A program made the translations under genes and the position numbers. A DNA stretch of 64,000 nt from Salvia splendens (lineage: Eukaryota > Streptophyta > Magnoliopsida > Lamiales > Lamiaceae), in the NCBI RefSeq assembly GCF_004379255.2, contig NC_056052.1, positions 17,640,589 through 17,704,588 of the forward strand, given 5' to 3'. Below, piece after piece: positions 35,877 to 47,823 of the stretch (within the stretch, counting starts at the first letter, position 1; each line of letters starts with the position of its first letter). Below the pieces are notes generated by a model, which saw only the letters and a list, made by a program, of their open reading frames with translations, searched no databases and was not told the origin of the DNA.

Positions 35877-37175
35877 TGACAAACTCATGTTTTTATCGGT
35901 TTAATTGGTCTGTTGATGTGCTAAATGCCGAGTTTATTACTCGAAATTGTCTTTGTCCAGCCAATTATTCTATCTTTTGGAGCTTTATATGTTTGTTGAG
36001 TGTTTTAGGAAAAACAGACGGAAAAGGAGGAAAAATGCGATTGTGCCGCTATGGAGGCAAAATGGCTCTAAACAGCACCACCCGGCCGGGTGAATTAACA
36101 GCACTGAAATTCTACCCGGCCGGGTATCCCAGTTTCAGCATGCGAGAGTCAGGAGGGGGTCGATAATGACCACCCGACCGGGTGGATTTACACTATATTA
36201 TTTCACCCGGCCGGGTACTTCAGTTTGACGTCGATTTTAGCAGAAAATGCGATTTTGAAGAAAAAAATTAGAAAAAAAGGCTAGGGTTGGAGACTACGAG
36301 ATTCATTCGACACCTACCGCCTCCAACACTCACACACACCTCGAAGAACACCTTTGAGAGAGAGAATTGAAGATTGAAGACTCTAGATCGGAAGATTGAA
36401 GCTTCATTCCATAGATTCGTTCCACATGAGTTCTTAGTATCTATTTTTCATGTTTTTGTTTGTATTCTTTGTGTTTGACTTGGTTTCCTCCATGAACATG
36501 AGTAGCTAAACATTTCTTGTAAAATTCTTGGTGATGATACACTGATTTCATAGTTTTTATCCAATTAATTTTGTTCTTACCTTGCTGTTGTAGTTATTTG
36601 ATTATTCTTGGGTTTATTCCTTTCAATTGCTTGATCACCTCTTGATTGTGTAGGATTAATTAGATTAATCGGGAGATGAAATAATTAATCTGGAAAGAAG
36701 AATAATTCACACCTTAATACAACAGAACTCGAGAGAGTTGAGGTTTTGAGTGAGGTTTTTGACCTTATCGAGCTATTGGGAGTTAGGGTGTTTAGGATTA
36801 GAAGGGGACTTCAATCCTAACACCTAATCTACAGGTTTCTCACCTCGGGAGAGATTTAATCTATAATTGTGGTCGACTTAATAACTCTAGAGACACCAAA
36901 AGGTAAGGCAATTTGATTGGATAAGAGCTTGGAATGGTGCATCGGATCCTTGAGTTCTACAATTTTCTCCATATTATCTTCTCACTCCGTGTTTACTTGT
37001 GTTCACTTGTTTACTTGCTTTTTATATGCTTTTAGACTTTAGTAGTGTTAGAACAAACCAAACTTTTCCCGATTGTCTAGATAGTAGTTAACGTTTGTTC
37101 GTGGTAGTTAAGTTGATACAATCTTGTCTTTGTGGGATACGATATTCTTACTTGTTTTATGCTACACTAGCCTCG
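35877..37175 (+). repeat. LTR-like non-coding block with palindromic motifs
   Basis: The block contains four copies of a 12-base motif (see 36080-36216), a leader-like stretch rich in CA and GA (36300-36420), and a phrase near 37128 (ctttgtgggatacgatat) seen at the inner border of many plant gypsy LTRs, as I remember. It has no coding content. The outer ends and a target duplication could not be fixed, so the LTR call is inference. Confidence 0.45.
36080..36216. repeat. Four ACCCGGCCGGGT palindromes
   Basis: Perfect 12-base palindromes lie at 36080-36091, 36114-36125 and 36205-36216. A one-base variant (ACCCGACCGGGT) is at 36172-36183. They sit upstream of a leader-like region in an LTR-like block, the place for U3 regulatory sites. 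The role is unknown. Confidence 0.9.
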
Positions 37176-38673
37176 AATTGAAATTCGGATCCAAATTCTG
37201 AAAAAACAATTGAAATTTTTGCCAGCTGGTTGTTACCAAGTTCCAACCCATAAATTTGTAACCCTTTTTCACAATATAACAACGAGAGATGCAACATTCG
37301 TGGAATGCCACAGGCCTACAACAGTATCCGATTGTATAGACTTTCCACGAAGAGCATTCTGTCCAAAAATAACAAGAGCCTAACATCAAGCAAAGTCATG
37401 AAATGTGTTGGTAAGTTAGAATTTTAGTTCAAAAATGTTATATGAGGTTGTTATCTTGATTCATTGACGAAGGGATTCAGCTCATCCCATCCAGACAGTG
37501 GCGGGCAGCCATGGGAGAAACTGAACATAATGGAGGTGTTCTTTGCGAAGGGAACGCAGGGCTGTGAATCATCTCCTGTCTCGTAGATAGGTGCCACCCA
37601 ATCTGATCTTTAATGGTGAAAATGCTACATGAATATGTGGCAAAAAATAGGAGGCTTTTAATGTATTATTTTCGGGCAAGGATCCTTGCTGCGCACAGTA
37701 ATATGAACACACAACACTTTAAAAGAAAAGAAAAAAGAGATGAAATAAAAGAAAAAATACCTGCATTTTATTGTGTGAAGGCCTGTGTTTCAGATCTCTG
37801 GCCTTTATTTTCATCAAACATGAAAAAGTTTAGAGCTTTCGTGATGGAGAATACATTTTGAAAAATTAAGAGCCTTTAGAATTTGGAGTACCGGAAAGAT
37901 GCAGCGAAGGCGAAAGGGAGTGGAAGCGGCATAAGTTTCAATTGTTTTTTTTTTCCAGAATTTGGGTCCAAACTTGAGGTGAGTATTTTGGTTAATTAAT
38001 AAAATATTAAAAGGAAAATAATAAGAATAAGAAGAGAAATAATATAAAATAAAATAAAAATCTCAGAAAAATTCGCACATCAGTCTCATATTTTGAAAGA
38101 TTAGCGAATTTAATCATGAATTTTGAAAAGTCAGCAAATTGAGACCATTTTTCTGAAATCTCTCTGCCACGATAGTGGTTGCCGACTCCAAAACAATAGT
38201 GGGACGGATCGACGGACAAGAAACACATCTCCTTCTCTATACCAAAACTGTATTACGGATTAAACACCTCTCCTTCTCTATACCAAAACTGTATTACGGA
38301 TTTTCATATTTGGATGCAATAATTTTGGCCAGAATCTAAGAAATTTGAGCTTCAAGAGCGTCCAGGCCGGATTCGTGGAGTTAGGTGAACAGTCATATTT
38401 ATGCAAACTAGGCGGCGATATAGCGCCGTGATCGACCAGTGATTGAGATAATGCGGTGATTATTTAGATGCACGTAATCGCGTGTAAAAATTATGGTAAG
38501 TACTATAGGTGAACAATGTAAGCAAGAAAAGTAGTATTAGTGATAAACGAAGAGCAGTAAAATTATGAAATTGTATATGACGTGAACATAAAAAAATATT
38601 AGAGAATTAGAAAAACAAATATGTAAAAAAATAACATTAAACACAAAAAAGGACAAAATATCGGAAAATAATA
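37176..38673. other. Gene-free stretch
   Basis: No supported gene was found. A 41-base tandem pair lies at 38221-38302. The stretch 38060-38200 (tttgaaaagtcagcaaattgagacc..) resembles 40555-40660 in wording, so both may derive from one old repeat. Short ORFs here have no protein-like pattern. Confidence 0.4.
38221..38302. repeat. Two-copy 41-bp tandem repeat
   Basis: The unit aaacacatctccttctctat.. is repeated once in tandem with a single visible difference (acatct/acctct), at a period of 41 bases. Confidence 0.85.
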
Positions 38674-38759
38674 CTCCCTCCGTCCCACAATAAGAGTCAC
38701 ATTTTGTCATTTCGGTCTGTTCTACAATAAGAGTTACATTTCACTAACTCAATGTAGAA

Positions 38760-39735
38760 CAATGTTTTAAAAACCGGACCGGACCGGCTGGTTCGACCGG
38801 TCGGACCGCGAACCGGTAGGTAGTCCGGTCCGGTTCACCCCTTTAAACCACCACTGCATTGAACCGCCGTGAACCGGTGGAACCGGCCGGTCGGACTGGT
38901 TGGACCGTGAACCGGAAATCGGTTTTCTATTTTTTTTTCAAAATTTTTTAAAATTTGTTGTTGGTAGAGGTTGAACTCATGAGCTCTCTTCTAGTTAAGA
39001 AGACCTCTACCACTCCACCACATGTGCTCATAGAACAATTTGAACATTAAATATTTTTATACATTAACCATTAATTTTATCTACAAAAACTATTAATTCA
39101 TTTTAATTTTATTATTCTTTAATATAATTGTTAATTATAATATATATAATTATCATCCTTTATATTTTAATGATGCTCTACTTACCACCTATATTATTAT
39201 TAGTACCATATATAAGATTCATTATTTACTATAAATAAATTTTTTATATTACATACTTAATTTATATACCCTAGCTATTGACATTAATTTTATCTACAAA
39301 AACTAATAATTCATTTTAATTTTATTTTTCTTTAATATAATTGTTAATTAAATATTTTTATACATTAACCATTAATTTTATCTGCAAAAACTAATAATTC
39401 ATTTTAATTTTATTATTCTTTAATATAATTGTTAATTATAAAATATATAATTATCATCCTTTATATTTTAATGATGCTCTACTTACCACCTATATTATTA
39501 TTAGTACCATATATAAGATTCATTATTTACTATAAATAAATTTTTTATATTACATACTTAATTTATATACCCTAGCTATTGACATTAATAAATAATCTTA
39601 TCTAAACTAATTAATAAGTACTTAATTCATATTTAATTATATATTATTTTACGAAATAAATTTTCTTAAATTAATATAAACATTATCTATTTTAATTCAT
39701 GAAATATAAAATTTTTTATCTAGACTAACTAATAT

Positions 39736-39770
<35 letters not shown>

Positions 39771-40003
39771 GAATATATTTGCTAAATTTTAATATTATTT
39801 ATATTTATACATCACTAATTATCTATAAGGTTTAATGTTTTGTGATATATTATTAATTGTAAATCATTTACTAAATTTAATATATTTTTATATATATTTG
39901 CAACAGTAAAACGGTTAGACCAGTGGTTTGACCGGTTGGACCGGTTGAACCGTGAACCAGTAACGTCTCCGGTTCGCTTGTCGTTCCGGTTTTTAAAACA
40001 TTG
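38760..40003. mobile_element. hAT-type non-autonomous element
   Basis: The element begins CAATGTTTTAAAAACCGG and ends CCGGTTTTTAAAACATTG, a perfect 18-bp inverted repeat. The 8-bp target duplication ATGTAGAA lies at 38752-38759 and 40004-40011, which is the hAT signature. The ends are rich in CCGG and GGTTCGACCGG words that can fold. The interior is AT-rich, with a ~240-bp direct repeat (39047-39290 and 39348-39590) and an AT microsatellite (39738-39768). No transposase is encoded. It is 1244 bp. Confidence 0.9.
39047..39590. repeat. Internal direct repeat of the hAT element
   Basis: Two AT-rich copies of about 240 bp are offset by about 301 bases (taccctagctattgacatta ends each copy). They lie within the hAT element and form a local tandem duplication. 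Confidence 0.8.
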
Positions 40004-40877
40004 ATGTAGAAATACTCAACTCGGATTCATACGATCCAAGAAGAAAGAGAAGAGAGAAAAATCTCGAATGAATGTTAGATTCCAAAAATATCCGAGTGTG
40101 AAGCTCAAAGCTATTTATATAAAGGGGGAAAATTAGCCAACTAATCACACACTTATTTCATGATTAACTAACAACTAATTAACTTGATCATCTCATCAAT
40201 GAGCTGACTTGGCACCCACTCAGCTGCTGACTGGATCACGACTCAGCACAAGAGTCACTTTATTCTTCATGCTCCCAACTGCCCACAGCTTCTAGCTCTC
40301 ACAAACCTTCACCATTTTTAGCACTCACTTCACTCATATTTTATTATAAAATTAATATAAAAAAGCAGATCTCATATTCTACTAATTTTTCTAATCCACT
40401 ATCCTATACGTTTTTTAAACTCGTGCTCACATCAAATGTGACTCTTATTGTAAAACGGAGGGACTAGGAGTAATATTTACTTAAACAATATAAACTCTTT
40501 CACCTGACATTTTTAGTGATATTAGTTTTTTTTATATTGGGTTAATAGTTATTTAAATTATGAAATTTGGTCAAGGATTTTGGTCAATCCATGAACTCGT
40601 GAAATTGGAATCTAAAATTACAAATTTTGATTTTTTTGCAATGGTCTCATTCATGCACAAAATGCCGTCTTTTAACGATATTCAAAACGACGTGTTTCAT
40701 TAAAATAAATATTTTTTTAATATTCCTTTATTTTCTTATTTCTCATTTATTTTGTTGAATATTGTCATTTTTAATATCAACAAAAAGCCGCCGAATTGTG
40801 TATGGATGGAACAATTGAAAAAATTGAAAGTTCATAATATAATCCTTTTATAAAATACAGCAAATATGTAAATACTA

Positions 40878-41142
40878 CTCCTTCCGTTTTTTAAAAATAG
40901 CAACTATTTCCATTTTAGTTCGTTCCTTAAAAATAGAAACTTTAGAATCTTTCTATTTTAGGACATGGACCCCACAATCCACTAACTCTACTTGCACTAG
41001 TTTTTCTCTTCCACTCTCTTACTTTACTACTCATTTTTCTTTTCATCTCTCTTACTTTACCAATTCTTCTCACTTACTTTATCAATTGTGCATTAAAACT
41101 CGTGTTGTTTCAAATGTTTCTATTTTTTTAATACGGATGGAG
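40878..41142. mobile_element. Stowaway-like MITE
   Basis: The left end is ctccttccgttttttaaaaatag and the right end tttctatttttttaatacggatggag. TA lies at 40876-40877 and 41143-41144. It is 265 bp and non-coding. Confidence 0.82.
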
Positions 41143-41211
41143 TATCATTCACCAAAAACCTTTTTCAGTTTTACTCTTTTAAAAATTGTATCCATAGCAC
41201 ATATGTTTGCT

Positions 41212-41862
41212 TAGGGTTGGAACGGTACGGTATACCGTGCCGAAATTGTCATACTGAATACCGTACCGAAAGTGCGGTATGACCAAAAACCTTATCGCAT
41301 ACCGGTATACCGAAAAGTCGGTATACCAAAATTTAGATATCGTTACCTTACCAACATTTCGGTATACCGCAATATGCGGTAAGCCAAAATCACGGTACGG
41401 TATACCGAATACCGCATGTCAAAACCTAACATTCATGCATTAAATAGCAAAAATATCATTTTAAACATCTAGGAAATATCCAAAGTGATAAAAATCCATC
41501 ACAAAGCAAACATAGTTCATGACATTCAAAATCCATTCAATTATGTTTAATAAAATTATATAATAATATATTTTATAAATAATAAATATGTTAAATATGG
41601 TATATCTGCGGTATATACCGCCAATTACGGTATATACCGTATTTGCGGTATACCGTGTTATACCAGTATATACCGTAAATTTGACGTATATACCGCAATT
41701 GCGGTATACCGCGGTATATACAAAATGCATACATTTACCGTACCTAAAACTGTCGGTACGGTATGATACCGTACCGAAAAGTACAGTATACCAAAAATTC
41801 GATATTTTTGATATTTTTTCGGTACGGTAAGTGCGATATTACGGTATATTTTCCCAACCCTA
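41212..41862. mobile_element. hAT-type MITE rich in CGGTATACCG palindromes
   Basis: It starts TAGGGTTGG and ends CCAACCCTA, with an 8-bp target duplication TGTTTGCT at 41204-41211 and 41863-41870. Within 651 bp the word ggtatacc and longer palindromes around it recur many times on both sides of an AT-rich core, so each flank can fold on itself. It has no coding capacity. A related, truncated copy is at 46867-47235. Confidence 0.9.
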
Positions 41863-42350
41863 TGTTTGCTAGGGAACCTTAAACCATCTACTCATTTAGT
41901 TACTTGCCTTTTATAAATCATACTCCAAGGAAAGCAAAATTTAGTGGGCCATTGTCCAAATTTTGAAAAAATACAAAAATCTTAACATTCATTATTTTGT
42001 TTTTAACAAAAGTTTCGTTGAACGCTCGAAAACTTAAGAATTGGGTTTACCGTAAATACTATTTCATTAAACATGTTCAAGATAAATTCTGGATATGTAC
42101 TGCTAAATTAAATCTAAATATTCAGAATCCATTACTTGAACAGAATTTCAATTACTAGTAATATTTTAGAGCTGCGAATTACAAGACAAAAATAATTATC
42201 CAATTAAACATAAATATCAATCTTTTATGGCTCGGTCCAAATCAGGAGCCCAAAAGGGAATTTGGCCATTCAAAAGAAGATAGCCCACCACCCAACTAAA
42301 TATGAACGAAAGGATAAGTGATGGGGGTTTAATAAATTAATAACTAATCC

Positions 42351-42521
42351 AAGCCCCTTGGCCTAGCGGTAAAGGGTGCTGGATACCGCGTCCATCCTGG
42401 AGGTCTCGAGTTCGAACCCTAGGTGGCGTAATTTGTCTTTCCTCCTTGTTATAGGAGTTGATTTGTAATTTCCTCCTTCATATATATGATATAAATATAT
42501 AAAGTTAATTTAAAAAAAAAA
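42351..42521 (+). mobile_element. tRNA-derived SINE
   Basis: The head is tRNA-like: A-box region ggcctagcggtaaagggtg (42360-42378) and B box cgagttcgaaccc (42408-42420). A short AT-rich body and a ten-base A tail follow (42512-42521). The flanks taactaatcc (42341-42350) and taattgatcc (42522-42531) match at 8 of 10 positions, consistent with an ageing target duplication. The head resembles the first head of the SINE at 14607, sharing ggataccgcg and ccatcct. Confidence 0.82.
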
Positions 42522-42531
42522 TAATTGATCC

Positions 42532-43365
42532 ATCAGTATATCTGAGCCTTTTAACTTTGGGCCACTTTGATAGAGTGTTGGTTCAATCCGATTAAAAAAG
42601 GTTCAATCCCTCCGAAATTCACCCTGAAAGATTTTTGAGGGAAGGTGTTGGCAAACGAAACTATGATAAATATAACAACATCTCGAACCAATATAAAAAA
42701 ACAACTTAAATCACTATATAGATGTCATGAGTCACTCCTTTTATTGTTAGTTAGTTAGTTTTAAGATTGAATCCAATAAATTTCTATCCATCATTACCTA
42801 ATATAATTAGTGATTCATGAATTCACACCTAATTCATGAATTTCTATCTGTCCTATATTTGAAATTTCACATTGATCTAAAATACTCAATTTTACATTTT
42901 TTTTACTGTGATCTATATTGAAAACTATGATACTTAGGTGCATAAATACTGCATGCCTTTACAGCATTGGCCGACTTTGACCATAAGATTCAATTAACAA
43001 TCTATCTAATTAGACAAATAAATGTCCGGCTTAATTAGGACCATTTTTTAATTTAACAACAAACAACCGCTACAGCCATTTGTAACATTCTAATCTAACA
43101 GCTCTTATTTTATTCATTTTTTCCCTTAATTTCGAAGCGACAAAAATTGTTTGATAAAATTGCCACCAAATTATTATAACTGGCCCGACGTCGTTGAAAT
43201 AGTTTTTCCTAGATAAAAATGATGTTCAGTTAGCCTCATGTCATTTTTATATCGTTGAAAAAGTATAACTCCGAATTCAATAGTGGTGGTAGTTATTTGT
43301 TGATAACAAAGTGATTAAATATTAAGTTTAATCCATAATTAATTAAAATATTGCTAACATAACTA
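42532..43365. other. Gene-free stretch
   Basis: I see no gene or recognisable element here. The sequence is moderately AT-rich, with short A runs. Confidence 0.4.
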
Positions 43366-43535
43366 TTTCTCTCGCAATAATGACACATGATTGAGATGTT
43401 ATTTTGGGTGTTAGTTGGAAAGAGAAAATAGTATATTAATGTGAGAGAAAGATTTTTCTAAAAAAAGAAATGTGACAACTTTTATTAGATAAACTTAAAA
43501 GAAAAGTGTGATTACATCTATTATGACAGAGGGAG
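43366..43535. mobile_element. Degraded Stowaway-like MITE
   Basis: The right end is clear (acatctattatgacagagggag followed by TA at 43536-43537). The left partner (tttctctcgcaataatgacaca, preceded by TA) is diverged. It is about 170 bp. Confidence 0.6.
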
Positions 43536-43655
43536 TATACTTTATGGAATGGAGAAAGTGATTAACAAATATTTCATTTGCTCATAATTAATGGTGTTAT
43601 TTTTCTCCTATAGTATAATAATTTTCAACAAGTAAGCATTTTCTCTTGTGCAATA

Positions 43656-44680
43656 TGTTACAGACTCAATTCTCACATCGGTTGTGAGAACAACTGGTAT
43701 GAGGTATATAGACTAAATGAGCTATCTCTCCTTACAGATTAGTCTTTTGGGATGAGTTATCTTATTTGGTCGATATAAATTGATACTTTCATTGAGAGCT
43801 CAAACGGCTCAGAGTGGTGGCCGGGCAACGAACTTGTCGTGACCAACGAGTACGTTTGGGGGCGACTCAGAGTGATGACCCACGGAGTGGTCGCCGGGAA
43901 AAGAATCTGTCGTGACCAACGTGGCCGTGGCCAACGAGAACTCGGAGTGGTGGCCTAGGGTGTGGTGGCATGTCAAAGAACCAGCCGTGACCAACGAGGA
44001 CGTTGGCCCTTAAAAGAGAGTCGAATGTTACGGACTCAATTCCTACATCGGTTGTGAGAACAACTGATGTGGAATATATAGACTAAATGTGCTCTCTGTC
44101 CTAACATACTAGTTTTTGGGATTAGTTCTCCTGTTTGGACTGTATCTAGGGCTGTCAATTTTTGACACGACACGATAACACGACACGAACCGGCACGAAA
44201 TTAATGGGTTTGGGTCAGAGCTTATTGGGTTCGTGTCCTTATCGGGTCGACCCGTTAAGGACACGAAAATTTCGTGTCGTGTTCGTGTCGGGTTCGTGTT
44301 ATCCGTTAACAAATAATATTTTAATATTATTAATTCTTATTATTTTCATTTTTCAATATTTATTAAATTGACTCTCATAGTCTCATATGGTCATAGCTCA
44401 TTTAAATATTTAATCACTTTCCAATACGTGTTGTTATCGTGTCGTGTTGACCCGAAGTGGTTCGTGTCGTTAATGGGTTCGTGTCGTGTTCGTGTCTGAG
44501 GGTAGCGGGTCATGTTCGTGTTCGGGGTTTTCTTAACAGGTCGTGTTCGTGTTTGTTGTTATCGTGTTCGTGTCGTTATCGTGTCGACACGATAACGACC
44601 CGACACACACGATTTGCCACCCCTAACTGTATCACAATATCAAAATTGAAATATAGCTAGGAGTCTTAAATGGTCAACGA
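43656..44680. mobile_element. TRIM-like miniature LTR element, hAT insertion in one repeat
   Basis: Two ~115-bp direct repeats begin TGTTACAGACTCAATT (43656) and TGTTACGGACTCAATT (44026). Both continue with cacatcggttgtgagaacaact / tacatcggttgtgagaacaact and end in similar ..gggat.agtt.tc.t.ttgg. Between them are three loose repeats of an ~80-base unit (ctcagagtggtggcc...gtgaccaacgag). The size (370-bp spacing) and lack of coding fit a terminal-repeat retrotransposon in miniature. The second repeat is interrupted by the hAT MITE at 44147. The outer ends are approximate. Confidence 0.6.
44147..44625. mobile_element. hAT-type MITE
   Basis: The ends are TAGGGCTGTCAA and TTGCCACCCCTA, imperfect inverted partners. 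The exact 8-bp duplication ACTGTATC lies at 44139-44146 and 44626-44633. The subterminal regions are dense in cgtgtcg/cgacacg words in both directions, while the middle is AT-rich. It is 479 bp and non-coding; the small ORFs crossing it are artefacts of the GT-rich repeats. Confidence 0.9.
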
Positions 44681-46866
44681 AAAGATGGTTAATCATCCGA
44701 AAATTTTCATTTCGATTTCGAACAATTCTTTACAAAAATTGTTTGCTATAAATGTTTTCATGAAGTAAAAGGTGTTAAATTTGAAATATCCTGTCAAATA
44801 ATTGTATAAATGTAACCCTTGATACTTGTTGCTATAGAGAGATAATTGCAAACCAACTTAATTTTAGTCTACATGTTGTGCATCTAACCAATTATTTAAT
44901 AACCTGTGTTGCAATCACTTACAACAATAATGTTTTAATTATTCGTTGATTTAATAGAAAAGGAGAATTTTAATTCAAACAAAAATTGACCTACAATTAT
45001 GACTACAAAAATATCAACAGAGTCTATAACTTGCAAATTTTCCAAACATCTTATATAAATCCTTAATTTCGAGTACTATTATATATAACGCGACCCTATA
45101 GATTAAATATATAAGTATTATTGTGGGGAAGCATTGGAGTTTGTGAGTTAGAAGTTTTAATAAGTGCGTTTGGGAAAAAGAATTGTTCAACTTTTAATTA
45201 AGCTTCAAAATCAACAAACGAAATAGATAGATCAACAACCCTTTCTCATTATATTAATATAGTATTTATCTAACTAATTATTCTGTGTGTATGTGACAAG
45301 TTTTCACTCTGTCAAAAAAGGAAAAAGTTAAAAAGTGTAAATTCTTGTCATCTTCTTCAAGCAATGGGAAGATCATAACATGGCGTTATGATAAATTTGG
45401 AATAGATCTCTTCAATTCAGTAGTTTTGTGTGTTTCATTTTATTAGAGTTTTTTTTAGTAATTTTATGTGTATGTTTTTCAAGTAATAAAATATACAGAT
45501 ATGAGAGATAGAGAGAGTCCTCACCTTCATTTAAAAACCTATTTATTCATTGGTTTGATTATATACTTATGAGCTTATGCGATTGGTGATATTTCTATGT
45601 CGCAACTTTGGTGAATAAATGATAATGGAATGCAACGTAAATTTATAGCTGACATGACATATAATTAAGAACTTGTTTGTATAACATCTTAAACTACTAC
45701 TCCCTAACTCCCATACAAGTAGAAATTTTAGGGACGTCACAACATTGGTAAAATAAGAAGGGTGTAGAAAGAAAAAGTGATTAATTATTAGTGGAGAACG
45801 GAACCCACTTATTAAAGGAAAATAAACTTGCCAAAATTAAAAAAAATGCTATTTTTATAGGACAAATCAAAATAGAAAAAAAAAATACTATTTTTTTTTA
45901 TTCGGCCATGGGTAAAATCTGGCATCAGATTAAATGTGGTCAGGGTTTATATTCTAGGCAAATTTCAAAAAGTTAAAATATTGTCAATTTGTTCGCCAAA
46001 AGATAATTTTGGTTCGAAACCAAATTAGTTTAAACTTCATATATTTTATTATTGAAGCTAATTATTATAAAGCCCTGGGCAGATATCGGAGCTGCGTGCT
46101 TTTAAAACTGTATAGTAAATGTTTTTTTTGTTAGTTTGGTGTCAAATTTGTTTGAGTAGATAGATCATAATTTCATAATGAAGAAATACATAAATATTTT
46201 CAACCGAACGCCATATTTATAAAGTTCGAGGATGTGTAGTCCAAACGGAGCAACCAAACTTAAAAACATTGTGTACTACTTTTTCGTATGCGAATAATTG
46301 ATTTAATTTAATACGGCTCGAGTTTTCAAAATTAATAAAAGAATGTGAGTGGGTTTTAGTCAAGATGAAGTCATTTAAAAATATTTTTAGTTTATACAAA
46401 GTACTCCTATATAACTAAAACGATCCAAAAATAACTTTCTGTGTTATGAACAAATCATTTAAAAAAAACACTCAATTGTTTTTTTTTTAAAATTAGCTCT
46501 ATCTTTTATTATTTTGCTATGCATGACGATTTATTTATTTTTACAACAATTATCGAATTGTGATCATGACAAAATACCATATAATTTTGATCATGAAGAA
46601 AATCATACAGTATTAACATGCAAAATTTAAACTCTCAAAGTAGAGATGTCATTTCTACATTTTTTTAGCAATCATGATATCTAAAATTCATCAATGAATT
46701 CAATGGCCATGTTTTTTTTAATAAAAGAATAAAAATGTTACAAACAATTAAAATATGGCGAGCTGAATCTCAAATGCGATAGATTTGCATAAAAAAGAAA
46801 TAAATAAATAGAAACAACTCACAAACAAGACACACAAAGCAAAGTGTATTAAGTGTCACCCTTTAT
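44681..46866. other. AT-rich gene-free stretch
   Basis: I find no gene. A possible Stowaway-like left end lies near 45702 (ctccctaactcccatacaag), but no convincing partner was found. ORFs of about 60 codons here are low-complexity. Confidence 0.4.
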
Positions 46867-47235
46867 TAGGGGCAAGAAAAAATATCGAAATACCGCACAT
46901 TTCGTACCGAAAAAATACCAAAAATACCGGTTTTTCGGTATACCGCAATTTTCGGTACGATATCGGTAACGATATCAATTTTCCTATACTGCGGTATACC
47001 GTGCTATACCGAATATTCGGTATATACCATAGATTCGGTATATCGCGGTATACCAAATCCTTGGTGCATACCGAAAAATCGGTATATATTGAAATATTAT
47101 ACAAATATTATAATATAAAATTGAATTAAACAGAAAAAAATCTTCAAAAATCTTACTTTTAAATATTTTTGTGTATACAATAGATTTTTTTTGCATAATG
47201 GTATTACGGTATACCGTACCGTACTTCGGTATACC
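46867..47235. mobile_element. Truncated relative of the CGGTATACCG hAT MITE
   Basis: It begins TAGGGGCAAGAAAAAATATCG, which aligns with the inverted right end of the 41212-41862 element (TAGGGTTGGGAAAATATACCG). It carries the same dense ggtatacc words on either side of an AT core. The far end merges near 47235 into different repeat-like sequence (gggttaacccg), so the copy is truncated or interrupted. No target duplication was found. Confidence 0.7.
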
Positions 47236-47823
47236 CATTCGGGTTAACCCGTTTAGTCTGTTTTGTATTCGGGTTATAAATTTACAGCTCTAACCCACTA
47301 ATTTTACCGGGCTATTCGACCCCCAACCCACGAGTTTCGGGCTGGAGTGAGACAAAAAATTTACAAATAAGGATATTGATAGTTGAAATATGACAATTAT
47401 AATAGATGTACTAGTTTTTTATGCAATAGGAGGATTCCATAAGTGAATAATAGTAGTAATATGTTTTTTCATATATCATTGATGTGTCAAGGTTTCACTT
47501 AGTGACAGATAGAGACTAGATGAGCAAAAACCGAAATCAGACTCCAGCTTATCGGGGTTATACTCCACCGCCAATCTCCCCGGCGGCAGCCCAACCAACA
47601 TAAAATAAACCTAATAAGATACTCCTTTTATACACGTTCCTTGAGTCGTTTTTCAGTACGAAGTTTTACAACGTTGTGTTTAATGGGATAAATGGAGATA
47701 AAAATAAGTGGGGGAGAGACGAGAGAAAAAAGAAAAAGTAAAAGAAATTAGATAGTATTTTATTTTATGCCATACAGTAAAATAGCTTAAGCAATTTGTG
47801 ACAACTCGAAATGAAATACTTTA

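Larger units (their letters stand above)
38674..40464. mobile_element. Stowaway MITE split by a hAT MITE
   Basis: The left end is ctccctccgtcccacaataagagtcacatt (38674). Its inverse, aatgtgactcttattgtaaaacggagggac, ends at 40464. TA flanks both ends (38672-38673; 40465-40466). The halves are separated by the hAT-type element at 38760-40003. A further ~350-bp segment (about 40012-40330) has its own TATA-like tract (atttatataaaggg near 40111). Confidence 0.75.

Noticed and set aside
36080..36216. CRISPR-like repeat array
   Set aside because: The repeats are 12-base palindromes with unequal spacing in plant DNA; nothing else supports it.
41461..41830. Overlapping ORFs rich in Tyr, Thr and Val on both strands
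   Set aside because: They arise from the ggtatacc palindrome array of a hAT MITE.
42356..42430. True tRNA gene
   Set aside because: As for the other SINE: promoter boxes without a convincing cloverleaf, followed by an A tail.
44109..44660. Small ORFs rich in Arg, Thr, Cys and Ser
   Set aside because: They are readings of the cgtgtcg repeats in a hAT MITE.
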